DNA from: CAVTUU01 sp045804965
GTDB taxonomy: Bacteria; Chloroflexota; Chloroflexia; Thermomicrobiales; UBA6265
Assembly: GCA_045804965.1 (NCBI GenBank)
Contig: JBJMMD010000040.1
Coordinates: 1 to 44,365 of the forward strand
Length of the DNA stretch: 44,365 nt
Direction of reading: 5' to 3'
Both the position numbers and the translations under genes were made by a program. Below are positions 16,990 to 25,410 of this stretch, piece after piece; positions within the stretch are counted from its first letter, which is position 1, and every line of letters begins with the position of its first letter. The notes under the pieces were generated by a model that was given only the letters and a program-made list of their open reading frames with translations, did no database searches and was not told the DNA's origin.

Positions 16990-18921
16990 GTGCAATCCAA
17001 AGTCGTGACTCAAAAACCACGCGCTGCGCATGTCCGCCGGAACCAGCACAGCGCGGCAAGCGTGCGGGAGGTCCGGCGGCCCGCCGGCCCGGGTCCAGTC
17101 CGGTCGGTGCCTGCGCGGCGAGCTGCACAGCCAACGCGGAGCGCAAGGCGGTCTCGCCCAGCAACGCGTCGGATGAGCGGACGTCACATCGCAATCGCGG
17201 CATTCATCGTCATCGCCATCTGCCTCGTCGGCCTCATTGTTTTGCGCGTGTCGGTTCGGGGCGAGGTCTATCCCAACGTCGCCGTTTATGGAGTGCACGT
17301 AGGTGGCCGCTCACGAGTCGATGCGCAACAGCGCATTCAAGCGCGAGTCGATGCGCTCACGCAGGCTCATGTCTCGCTCACGTATAACGGCCAGCAATGG
17401 TCTCCGACCTTCGTGGATCTCGGCCTTGCGGTCGATATCGACGACTCAGTCGCGTCGGCTATGGCAGTGGGTCGAACGGACGGGGCGGGCGGTATGCTGC
17501 GGCCGCTCTTCGGCGGAGCCAAGGTTGACATCGCCCTCCCGTTCACTATCGACGATCAGCATCTGGAACGCATCATCAGCAATTTGCAGATCGAAGCGCC
17601 GATCAGACCTGTTGATGCCTCCATCGCGATCACCGGCACATCGGTGTCGATCTCGCCCGAACGGGATGGGCAACTGATCGACCGCATTCGGTTGAAGGCC
17701 GATCTCTTGGCCCAAGCCGCGACAGGAGCACCGGCGTCCGTTGCCCTTGTGACCGTTCCGGCGCAAGCAACGGTACGCGGCGATGAGATTGCCTCCGCAA
17801 AAGCAGTCATCGAGCAAGAACTGACCCAACCCCTTGTGATCACCAGCGGCGGTCAGTCGTGGACCATCTCGGCCACGGACCTCGGACGGCTTGTGCATAT
17901 TCAGATCGTCGACGGCAGTCCAGTGGTCGCGCTCGGCCAAAATGAGATGACCGCGCTTTCCGGTTCAATCGCCGAATCGCTGCACAAGGACGCCACCGAC
18001 GCCGTGATCGTCGATCGCAGTGGCATCCAGCACTTCACGCCGTCGATAGATGGCCAGCAGGTCAGCGCCGACAAGCTCCTTGCCGCGATCGAAGATGCGT
18101 TCAGGGCGGGAAGCCACCAAGCACAAGTTCCTATCGACATCGTCAAGCCAGCAAAGACCACCGAGGGCGTCTACGCCGATCTCGGCATTGCCGAACTGCT
18201 CGCAACCGGGACCTCCGATTACAGCGGTTCCGAGCCGAGGCGAGTCACGAACATCAAAGTCGCCGCGAGCTTGATTGATGGCAGCCTGGTTCCACCTGGG
18301 GGCGAGTACTCGTTTAACCGTTCGATGGGAGAAATCTTGGCAACGGATGGCTTTGTGCCTGCAGGAGCGACTGAGAATGGCATTCCCGGCACCTCGGTCG
18401 GAGGTGGCGTCTGCCAAGTGTCGACGACCGTTTTTCGGGCGGCGCTTAAAGCTGGCATGCCAATCGTCGAGCGTTGGCCACATACCTATCGCAGTCCTTA
18501 CTACGAGCAAGGGGATTGGACGCCTGGCTTTGACGCGTCGATCTTGCAACTCGAAGGTGATTGGCTCGGCGGTTCCGATTTCCGATTCTCGAATCCGACG
18601 CCGGGTTGGTTGCTCCTTCGCACTGAGATCGATGCCAACAATGTGCTCAAGGTGATGGTATACGGTCCGCACACCGGCTATCAGGTCGAGCTCAATGATC
18701 CGGTCTACAACGACCTCACACCATCGTATGGCGAGACGTCCGAAGTTGATCCGACGATGGCGCCGGGGACCGGGTTCTTGTATCAAGAGGCGATGGACGG
18801 CGTGACCATGACGGTAGGCCGCAGTGTTTTCGACGCGGACGGCAACGAGATACTCACCGATACCTTTGTCTCGACCTACGATCCGCGCGGCGCGATCTAC
18901 CTCGTCGGACCCGAGTCCTGA
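16990..18921 (+). CDS. VanW-domain cell-wall protein (YoaR-like)
   Basis: About 643 residues. The N-terminus is Arg/Pro-rich and cytoplasmic, followed by one membrane anchor (residues about 66-88, IAAFIVIAICLVGLIVL). The extracellular part has putative peptidoglycan-binding modules of the type usually found before VanW (YPNVAVYGVHVGG onward; a second from about residue 255). The VanW domain (about 396-547) contains PGGEYSFNRSMGEI, GGGVCQVSTTVFRAAL and FRFSNPTPGWLLLRTE. Family members are linked to vancomycin-resistance loci, but their biochemical role is unclear. The GTG at 16990 is preceded by AGGAG and AGGTGA; an open GTG at 16927 would add 21 residues. Confidence 0.88.
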   Translation: MQSKVVTQKPRAAHVRRNQHSAASVREVRRPAGPGPVRSVPARRAAQPTRSARRSRPATRRMSGRHIAIAAFIVIAICLVGLIVLRVSVRGEVYPNVAVYGVHVGGRSRVDAQQRIQARVDALTQAHVSLTYNGQQWSPTFVDLGLAVDIDDSVASAMAVGRTDGAGGMLRPLFGGAKVDIALPFTIDDQHLERIISNLQIEAPIRPVDASIAITGTSVSISPERDGQLIDRIRLKADLLAQAATGAPASVALVTVPAQATVRGDEIASAKAVIEQELTQPLVITSGGQSWTISATDLGRLVHIQIVDGSPVVALGQNEMTALSGSIAESLHKDATDAVIVDRSGIQHFTPSIDGQQVSADKLLAAIEDAFRAGSHQAQVPIDIVKPAKTTEGVYADLGIAELLATGTSDYSGSEPRRVTNIKVAASLIDGSLVPPGGEYSFNRSMGEILATDGFVPAGATENGIPGTSVGGGVCQVSTTVFRAALKAGMPIVERWPHTYRSPYYEQGDWTPGFDASILQLEGDWLGGSDFRFSNPTPGWLLLRTEIDANNVLKVMVYGPHTGYQVELNDPVYNDLTPSYGETSEVDPTMAPGTGFLYQEAMDGVTMTVGRSVFDADGNEILTDTFVSTYDPRGAIYLVGPES

Positions 18922-19117
18922 GGTTGATCCTGGTGAGGAAGGACATGCGTAGGACCTTGGTCGATGCGACCGACGTGTCTTAGGGGTACTTTGGTCTGAA
19001 CGATAATCTTTCCGGCTTCACCCAAAGGTCCTAGTCCGATGAGTTGCGGAACGAACGGTCATCCTTCATCGTTGCGTGGCAAGGGCGTATGAGATTGGCG
19101 GGAAGTCGTTCAGGTAG

Positions 19118-19864
19118 GTGCGTTATGTTTTTCTCCGCAAGCGGTCGAGCAATGCGCCGATGATGACTCAAGACCGGGTGACGCCGCGCCAGGCCATTGT
19201 CGTGTTGGATGTTCCTTCCCTTTCCGAGTTGACGGTCTCCGCGCCTGGTCGAGCCGACAGTCCCACCGAGTTGCAGCCTTATGCGCTGCTCGACGTCATC
19301 GGCACGCTTGTCGGCGTCGATGGGGCGTCTATATCGATCGTCTGCCAATCGCCGGCACGGGCCCGAACCTTGCATGCTGCGCTTCCGGCCGGTGTCGATC
19401 TCATGGTTCCAGAGCCAGGGCGCCTCGCGACTGAAGGCGCGCTCATATCAGGATTGCAACATTTGCTCGATCGCGCGTTCAGCCGCATCGTGGCGATCGC
19501 CGGTGATACGTTGGCGGTGCCCTCGCGCCTTGTGGCCACCGCACTCGGGAGTCTGTCGACCGCCGACTTAGTGATCGGACAAACGCTCCATTCCGGTGTC
19601 TATCTGGTCGGCGTCCGCGATCAGGCGGGCATTTCCCTGTTGCTCGAAGCGGGCGCGGCGCCAAACTGGAGCGGTCTCGATCCGCGGGTGCTGCACGAAC
19701 TGGCCAAGCCGTCTGGGACAGTCGTCCGCCATGTCGAATCGCGCATGCGTCTCTCAGATTTAACGTCGCCAGAGACGATCAGAGCGGCCCTGGAAGATTC
19801 GGCCGGACTCGCCCCCCGCATGACCGCCGCTCTCGCCGGCGAACCGTATGAGATCTTGGCCTAA
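19118..19864 (+). CDS. DUF2064-like protein (glycosyltransferase A-like fold)
   Basis: A 248-residue soluble protein. The central part (LLDRAFSRIVAIAGDTLAVP, then TADLVIGQTLHSGVYLVGVRD) resembles the DUF2064/TIGR04282 group, which has a nucleotidyl/glycosyl-transferase-like fold and unknown substrate. The usual acidic GSDCP motif is AGDTLAVP here, with only one Asp kept. The annotated start is GTG; an ATG at 19160 (MTQDRVTPRQAIVV) is a reasonable alternative. It is the first gene of a closely spaced set of four ending with an AlkA-like glycosylase. Confidence 0.6.
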   Translation: MRYVFLRKRSSNAPMMTQDRVTPRQAIVVLDVPSLSELTVSAPGRADSPTELQPYALLDVIGTLVGVDGASISIVCQSPARARTLHAALPAGVDLMVPEPGRLATEGALISGLQHLLDRAFSRIVAIAGDTLAVPSRLVATALGSLSTADLVIGQTLHSGVYLVGVRDQAGISLLLEAGAAPNWSGLDPRVLHELAKPSGTVVRHVESRMRLSDLTSPETIRAALEDSAGLAPRMTAALAGEPYEILA

Positions 19865-19880
19865 CGCACCGGGACAACCT

Positions 19881-20147
19881 ATGAGTCCAGCCCCACTCAA
19901 TAACCGCAACAAAGGCAACGAAGCGCAAACGGCCAACGGTGAATGGGCCGCGAAACTCCGCGCGGTCGGCTCCGTCCTCGATGGCCAGGGTTCCGAGTTT
20001 CGCGAGCTCTGCGTCATTGAAGTTGACGATGGTTTCGTCGTGCAGGCACGGGTACGCGCAAAGAAGACATCGGCCTGGACTTCGGTGAGTCTGGAGATTG
20101 GCGCTGGCGATATCGCGAGCGGCCGACCACCAAAACCGGCGAGGTGA
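19881..20147 (+). CDS. Small protein, upstream member of a tandem paralogous pair
   Basis: An 88-residue protein starting at the ATG at 19881, 16 bases after the preceding gene. The segment KLRAVGSVLDGQ, then FRELCVIEVDDGFVVQARV, aligns with the next gene (LRAVGALLDEQ, RDIRIWEHEDGVIVQARL). The shared core is about 45 residues of predicted helix followed by beta strands. No known motif is visible. The N-terminal 20 residues are Asn/Pro-rich and probably flexible. Confidence 0.6.
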   Translation: MSPAPLNNRNKGNEAQTANGEWAAKLRAVGSVLDGQGSEFRELCVIEVDDGFVVQARVRAKKTSAWTSVSLEIGAGDIASGRPPKPAR

Positions 20148-20151
20148 TGCA

Positions 20152-20415
20152 ATGCGGCTCTTTGCTGGCCTTGAAAGTTCGGATTATCAAGATATTTTGC
20201 GCGCGGTCGGGGCGCTCCTCGACGAGCAACACTGTCGCGATATCCGCATTTGGGAACACGAAGATGGCGTTATCGTGCAGGCACGCCTGATCGAAGAAGG
20301 CGATGCCGCGCTCTACCAGACGTACCTCCTCACCGATGAGGACATTCGTTTTCTCCTCTCAAAAGCTTATCGCCGCCGAAGCACATCACCGCTTGGCCTC
20401 ATGCGCAGTTCATAG
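20152..20415 (+). CDS. Small protein, downstream member of a tandem paralogous pair
   Basis: An 87-residue protein (MRLFAGLESSDYQDILRAVG). GAGGTG lies five bases before the ATG at 20152, four bases after the preceding paralogue. It keeps the same helix plus DGVIVQAR strand and adds a C-terminal helix (LLTDEDIRFLLSKAYRRR). It is three bases from the AlkA-like gene, so all four genes are probably one transcript. I do not recognise the family. Confidence 0.65.
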   Translation: MRLFAGLESSDYQDILRAVGALLDEQHCRDIRIWEHEDGVIVQARLIEEGDAALYQTYLLTDEDIRFLLSKAYRRRSTSPLGLMRSS

Positions 20416-20418
20416 ATC

Positions 20419-21318
20419 GTGCAATTCCGGACGCTTCCAAGCGGATCTGCATTTTCCCTGGCGCAAACCTGCGGGCCGGTCGCCTGGGGTAAGGGCCGCT
20501 GGCCGTCCATCGATTGGCTTGCCGGTCTGCTGGTTTGGAACGGATGGGAAAACGGGCTCCTCGTCGTTCGCACGTTCCGCCAGACCGAGTTCGGCCTCGA
20601 GCTCGGCGGCGGCGATCCAGCACTCGATCGCGATTGGCTGAACCGCTACCTCGGCTTCGCCGCCGCTACGCCGACGTTCGAAGTCGGACCGTTGGTCGAA
20701 CTCCAAGCGCGGTTTGCCGGGCTTCGGCCCTACGCCAACGGGTCAGTATTCGAAGGACTGGTGACCTCAATCGTCGGTCAGAGCATCTCGGTTGCCGGGG
20801 CAGCGGTCACCGAGCGGAAATTGAGCGCGTTGTTCGCAGACGGCGTCGAAACGCAGGGGCGGCTCTTCTGGCCTTTTCCCCGTACCGACCAGCTCGCCGA
20901 CGCGTCGCCCGATCTGATCAGGCAGTCGGGCGTGACCTGGCGGCGAGCGGAAGCGATCGTAGCAGCCGCCCGGGCCGAACTCGCCGGCGAGCTACCCGCG
21001 GCCGAAGAGGCTAACCACGATCCGGACGAGGCTCGACGCAGGCTGCGGGCGCTTCCGCTCGTCGGCCCTTGGACAGTGGAATCGACGCTACTGTGGGGCA
21101 TCGGCCTCGCCGACGCTCACCCCACCGGCGACATCGCGCTCCTGCGCGCCGCCCGCACGATTCTCCAGCAACCCGGGCTCGACCTGAAATCGCTCGACCG
21201 CCTCGCCGAGGACTGGCGCCCCTGGCGCGCCTGGGCCGCCCGCTATCTGTGGACCGCATTACTGGGCACGGCAGACGGACCGACCCCGAGTAGCCCACTC
21301 AGCGATAAGCTGTCATAG
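20419..21318 (+). CDS. AlkA-like DNA-3-methyladenine glycosylase (HhH-GPD family)
   Basis: Base-excision repair glycosylase of 299 residues. The N-terminal domain (1-100) is the diverged TBP-like fold of this group. The HhH-GPD domain follows: FEGLVTSIVGQSISVAGAA, the hairpin LRALPLVGPWTVESTLLWGIG and the catalytic aspartate Asp238 in AHPTGDIALLRAAR. The final LAEDWRPWRAWAARYLWTALL is typical of AlkA relatives. The start is a GTG just after the small paralogues. Its likely substrates are alkylated purines, by analogy. Confidence 0.9.
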   Translation: MQFRTLPSGSAFSLAQTCGPVAWGKGRWPSIDWLAGLLVWNGWENGLLVVRTFRQTEFGLELGGGDPALDRDWLNRYLGFAAATPTFEVGPLVELQARFAGLRPYANGSVFEGLVTSIVGQSISVAGAAVTERKLSALFADGVETQGRLFWPFPRTDQLADASPDLIRQSGVTWRRAEAIVAAARAELAGELPAAEEANHDPDEARRRLRALPLVGPWTVESTLLWGIGLADAHPTGDIALLRAARTILQQPGLDLKSLDRLAEDWRPWRAWAARYLWTALLGTADGPTPSSPLSDKLS

Positions 21319-21431
21319 ATCGAAGCGGGCGCATCCGTCCCGACTCGTTGAGCGCTCGCCACCCTCGTGGTGCGCGCCCACCACCCGTCATGCTGAGCCG
21401 CTGCTCCCGCCATTCAGAGCGCCCACCTCCG

Positions 21432-21514
21432 CCATTCTGAGCGAAGGCGAAGAAACTGTGCCGGCCTATCGTATGGTCTCCTAAAGCCAGACGCCTCGAC
21501 TGCGTTCGGGATCC
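21432..21514. repeat. Dispersed palindromic element, copy A (degenerate)
   Basis: The left arm (21432-21457, core CATTCTGAGCGAAGGCGAAG) and right arm (21489-21514, core GCCTCGACTGCG) are imperfect inverted repeats. Extra partial left-arm starts (CATGCTGAGC, CATTCAGAGC) precede it from about 21389. It lies in the gap between the convergent AlkA-like and DedA genes. Related copies are at 27989, 39243 and 41129. Confidence 0.75.
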
Positions 21515-21582
21515 ACGGGCTCGGGTCTCGGCCTACCAGGATAGGATCCCGCCGTCCAGCCGAGCATCAACGCCCGGACAAC

Positions 21583-22245
21583 CTACGAGTCGGTCGCCTC
21601 TTCGAGCTGCCGCGATTCGTGGCGGATTTCGCTCACTTTGTGCCAGATGTACCAAACGATCAGAGCGAGAACGAAGAGAGCTATGGGGTAATCGAAGAAG
21701 CGAGCTTTGTTGCGGAATTTCTCCCAATCCGCACCCCAGTGATAACCGGCCGCTGTCAGCGGAATGCACCACAGGAACGCGCCGGCGAAGGTAAAGGCGA
21801 TGAACTTCCAATAGTTCATTCGGGCGATACCGGCTGGGAGCGAGATAAACGTGCGGACAATCGGCAACAGGCGAGAGAAGAACGCCATCTCCTCGCCCCA
21901 TTTGGCGAACAATCGGTCGGCGCGGTCGAGGTCTTTCCGGGTGAGCAGAATCCATTTGCCGTACTTCTCAAGAAAAGGCCGGCCAAGGAGCGCCCCGATC
22001 CAGTAAGCGATAGTCGAGCCGATCGCATTGCCAACCGCGCCCCAGAAACTGGCGACGATGATGCCCCAGTAACCGAGATCGCGCTTGTCGACGATCAGCC
22101 AACCGGCGAGCGGCATGATGATTTCGCTTGGCAGGGGAATGCAGGCGCTTTCAATCGTCATCGCGATCACGATGCCGAGCCAACCGAGGGCATCGAAGAG
22201 GTTCTGCACGAAGTCGATCGCGTTCGTTTCGAGTGTATGAATCAC
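21583..22245 (-). CDS. DedA family membrane protein
   Basis: Inner-membrane protein of 220 residues. DedA/VTT proteins take part in membrane lipid handling, including undecaprenyl phosphate recycling and phospholipid scrambling. Diagnostic segments are TIESACIPLPSEIIMPLAGW, GNAIGSTIAYWIGALLGRPF, FFSRLLPIVRTFISLPAGIA (the conserved Arg-rich re-entrant loop) and a C-terminal hydrophobic segment (ALFVLALIVWYIWH). About five hydrophobic stretches are visible. If it recycles undecaprenyl phosphate, the neighbouring glycan locus would be a natural beneficiary, but that link is only positional. Confidence 0.92.
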   Translation of the reverse strand: MIHTLETNAIDFVQNLFDALGWLGIVIAMTIESACIPLPSEIIMPLAGWLIVDKRDLGYWGIIVASFWGAVGNAIGSTIAYWIGALLGRPFLEKYGKWILLTRKDLDRADRLFAKWGEEMAFFSRLLPIVRTFISLPAGIARMNYWKFIAFTFAGAFLWCIPLTAAGYHWGADWEKFRNKARFFDYPIALFVLALIVWYIWHKVSEIRHESRQLEEATDS

Positions 22246-22697
22246 TGGCTGTTCCCACGCATAAGAAGTGGACGGTGGCCGCGCATTGCGGTGAGCACAC
22301 CGCGAATGTTGGACGGTCTCTCTTCGTCCTCGTTCCGGTATGCCGGTCTTTATACCCGGACTCGTTACAGCCGCGCCACTTGGCGCTTCTTCGTCCAGAT
22401 TTTCGAAGTATTTCCCGCAAGTAAATTATCTAGCCTTATCGGACTTGCGTCGTTGGTGACGAATAGGTGAGGTTTTAGGCCTAGACTTCCCGTTTCGCCG
22501 CAGTTAGCTTGGTATTCGGTCTAGGGTCCAATCTTTTGCGCCCCGCACATGCTTCGTCCCACGCATGATCGAGCGGAGTGCACAGGCTCCCATCGGCGTC
22601 AGCCGATCGGGGCTTAAGACACTGCGTCCTGATTTTTGGCGGAATCAGGGCGACCGATGGCGCATCGAGTCAGTTCGCCAAGGTGGGTACGGAGCAA
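22246..22697. other. Intergenic region before the glycan locus
   Basis: No gene is supported here, although the downstream frame is open from 22578. The AT-rich middle holds an inverted repeat, CGCAAGT (22416-22422) with ACTTGCG (22443-22449), around a 20-base AT-rich centre. It could be an operator or hairpin upstream of the fused glycan enzyme. I see no convincing -35/-10 pair. Confidence 0.4.
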
Positions 22698-25382
22698 ATG
22701 AATATTTCGGGACGTTTAGAGGGCCCTACATCGATGAGTCGTCCATTGGTCGAATGGCGCCGGCGACCATTCCGCTATGCAGCGATCGTCTGTTCTATCG
22801 CTGTCATCGCCCTCCTCATGAGCGGGCAGGGAACAGAGTCGCTGCTCGCGATCACCGCCGGACTTATCGTGCTCGTCGTGTGCTGGTCATTGGTGCTGAC
22901 TCGTTCGGCATCGGACACGGTCATCCTCGTGGGCACCGGTCCCGAGCTTGCAATAGTGGCGGGAATTCTAGAGGGCGAACGGCAACCGCTCGATCGGATT
23001 TTCCGCGCCTCGTCGATTGACATGGCCGCCGATCTTGCCACCCATCATCGATGTGCCGCGGTGATCGCCGCTCTGCCCAATCTTCCACAGAAACTTGAAT
23101 TGGTTGACCGGACCGGCCAGGCTGTGCCCATTAAGCCTGCTTCCGAAGCGCTCGCGCAGATGTTGCGACGAATTCCACTCGACATCGCCGCCGCGGACCC
23201 AAATTTCGCGAGGAGCATCGAGACCTCGCGATCCCAGGGTTATCTCATCGCGAAGGCGATCGTCGAACGCACGATCGCGGCCCTGATTCTGGCCGTGCTG
23301 GCACTGCCGGCGGCAATCTGTGCCGGCGCGTTACTTGTGGAGTCGCGGCGATCGCTGATCACGCCAATTCCTTACATCGGACTTCGCGGCCGTCCGTTCC
23401 CCATGCGCCGGTTCCGAACGAAGACGGATGGCGGCGCTCGCTCGACCCGCCTCGGGCACGTGCTCACGCGAACCCATGCCGAGCTTGTTCCCTCGCTGCT
23501 TGATGTCATCCGTGGCGATCTCGCTCTGATCGGCCCCCGGCCCGATCGCGAACAAGAGGCAGCTGTTAAGCGCGAAGCGCTGCCTTTGTATGACCTGCGA
23601 ACAGTTGCCAAACCTGGTCTCGCGAGTTGGGCCCAGGTTTGGTTCCGTTATACCGACGCCATTCGCGATACTCGTCTCGCCCTTGAATATGACCTGTTCT
23701 ACGCGAAACATGCGTCATTGCGCCTCGACCTCCAGATCTTCGCCCGGGCGATGTGGCTCTTGACGAAAGAATCGCTTGACTCTTGCCTTGCTGGATGCTC
23801 GTGCATCGGGCGCTACACGGTCGAGTGTCTTGACGCCGTCACGAAGTTACTTCCTTCGCGATCGCCGCGCTTCGCCAGCGTCGCCATGCCCGAGTCCGCC
23901 GCATCAACGACGGCGTTGAAGGCAACCCTGATTGCCGGCGCCGGCCAAGGTGGCCGGATGTTCGCCCGCGAGTTGCGCCGGAATCGGACGTGGGGTTATT
24001 GGCCGGTCGGTTTCGTCGACGATGACCCTGCCAAGATCGGCACGAAGATCGACAAGTTGCCGGTGCTCGGCGGCACCGATTCGCTCGCCACGCTCGTCAC
24101 CCGCGAACACGCGGAAGCGGTGATCATCGCCATCCCCTCCGCGCCCGAGCTCACGATCGCGCGCATCGCGAACGCGGCACGAGAATCGTCGGCCCGCGTG
24201 CTAACGATGCCGAACCTTTCCGACGTGCTCTCCGGCAAGTCGACGGCGCTGACGTTGCAAACAGTGCGCCCAACCGATGTGCTCGGACGCCCGGTTGTCA
24301 CTCCCGACAGCGATCGCTGCCGCGCATTCGTCGCCGGTAAGCGGGTCCTCGTGACCGGAGCCGCGGGTTCGATTGGCCGCGAATTGGCGCGGCAAGTTGC
24401 TCTGCTCGGGCCGAGTGAGCTGTTTGGCCTCGACATCAACGAGAGTGATCTCTACGATCTTCAGCAGGAGCTCCGCGTCACGCCCGACTCCGCGCCATTC
24501 ACGCCGCTAGTTGCTTCTATTTCGAACCGGCAGCGGATCGCGACGCTCTTTGCAAAATACAAGCCGGACATCGTCTTCCACGCGGCAGCGTACAAGCATG
24601 TGCCGCTCATGGAGGACCATCCGAACGAAGCTGTGTTCGCCAATACCGTTGGCACCTACGACCTAGCGACCGCTGCGGCGCACGCCGGTGTCGAGCGGTT
24701 CGTGCTTGTCTCTACCGACAAAGCCGTTCGCCCATCGAGCGTCATGGGCGCGACGAAACGGCTCGCGGAACTTGCGGTCCGCGGTATTGCGGAAGACACC
24801 GGCATGTCTGCTTGCGCCGTCCGCTTTGGAAATGTCCTCGGCAGTCGCGGCAGCGTGCTCCCACTCTTCGAAAAGCAAATATCGGCGGGCGGACCGGTGA
24901 CCGTCACCCATCCCGATATGTTGCGCTACTTCATGACGATTCCGGAAGCGGCAAGCCTGATCATCGAGGCCGGAGCTTTCGGTGACCGCGGTGTCATCTA
25001 CATGCTCGATATGGGCGAGGAAGTTTCGATTCGTGAGTTGGCAGAACGGCTCATCCGCCTTCGCGGTCTGCGTGTCGGCCACGACATCAAGATCGAATAC
25101 AGTGGACTTCGGCCCGGCGAGAAGCTGCGCGAAGAGCTCGCGCTCGATTTCGAGCATGCGCATGAAACGCTGCATGCGAAAATCCGGATTCTCGCGGAAA
25201 CCCCGACCGCGGCGGCACATCGCGAGCCGATCGCGCGCGTCATCACTCGCCTTTGCGGTGTGGCGCAAAACGGCTTGCCCGCGGACGTGCGCAACGCGCT
25301 CCTTTGCGAAATAGCAGACATCGACTTCCCAGCAAAACGGAACGACCTGGCCGGTTTCCGCGCAACCGCGTCAGTGGCCTGA
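22698..25382 (+). CDS. Fusion of a bacterial sugar transferase and a FlaA1/CapD-type nucleotide-sugar 4,6-dehydratase
   Basis: About 894 residues joining two enzymes. Two membrane segments near the N-terminus are followed by another at about 185-215 that leads into a phosphoglycosyl transferase domain (FPMRRFRTKT, DVIRGDLALIGPRPDRE, AKPGLASWAQVWFRYTD). The second half, from about 408, is a complete FlaA1/PglF-like protein. It has LIAGAGQGGRMFARELRR, the NAD-binding VLVTGAAGSIGRELARQ (about 551) and the catalytic region VLVSTDKAVRPSSVMGATKR with Lys in the usual long-dehydratase arrangement. The transferase dyad, normally Asp-Glu in the DELPQ segment, reads Glu262-Leu263 (HAELVPS). The ATG at 22698 or 22734 is preferred; the frame is open from 22578. 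It heads a three-gene operon. Confidence 0.88.
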   Translation: MNISGRLEGPTSMSRPLVEWRRRPFRYAAIVCSIAVIALLMSGQGTESLLAITAGLIVLVVCWSLVLTRSASDTVILVGTGPELAIVAGILEGERQPLDRIFRASSIDMAADLATHHRCAAVIAALPNLPQKLELVDRTGQAVPIKPASEALAQMLRRIPLDIAAADPNFARSIETSRSQGYLIAKAIVERTIAALILAVLALPAAICAGALLVESRRSLITPIPYIGLRGRPFPMRRFRTKTDGGARSTRLGHVLTRTHAELVPSLLDVIRGDLALIGPRPDREQEAAVKREALPLYDLRTVAKPGLASWAQVWFRYTDAIRDTRLALEYDLFYAKHASLRLDLQIFARAMWLLTKESLDSCLAGCSCIGRYTVECLDAVTKLLPSRSPRFASVAMPESAASTTALKATLIAGAGQGGRMFARELRRNRTWGYWPVGFVDDDPAKIGTKIDKLPVLGGTDSLATLVTREHAEAVIIAIPSAPELTIARIANAARESSARVLTMPNLSDVLSGKSTALTLQTVRPTDVLGRPVVTPDSDRCRAFVAGKRVLVTGAAGSIGRELARQVALLGPSELFGLDINESDLYDLQQELRVTPDSAPFTPLVASISNRQRIATLFAKYKPDIVFHAAAYKHVPLMEDHPNEAVFANTVGTYDLATAAAHAGVERFVLVSTDKAVRPSSVMGATKRLAELAVRGIAEDTGMSACAVRFGNVLGSRGSVLPLFEKQISAGGPVTVTHPDMLRYFMTIPEAASLIIEAGAFGDRGVIYMLDMGEEVSIRELAERLIRLRGLRVGHDIKIEYSGLRPGEKLREELALDFEHAHETLHAKIRILAETPTAAAHREPIARVITRLCGVAQNGLPADVRNALLCEIADIDFPAKRNDLAGFRATASVA

Positions 25383-25395
25383 TCTCTATCGGTAC

Positions 25396-25404
25396 AGGGA
25401 GGAG
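25396..25404 (+). promoter_or_regulatory. Strong Shine-Dalgarno site for a TTG start
   Basis: AGGGAGGAG lies six bases before the TTG at 25411 and decides that start over the in-frame ATG at 25444. Confidence 0.7.
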
Positions 25405-25410
25405 TCGACT

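Noticed and set aside
17965..18786. Minus-strand open frame of 273 codons
   Set aside because: Antisense shadow of the VanW-domain gene.
22578..22697. Extension of the fused glycan enzyme to the GTG at 22578
   Set aside because: GGAG abuts the GTG with no spacing and the extra 40 residues look non-coding. The ATG at 22698 or 22734 is more plausible.
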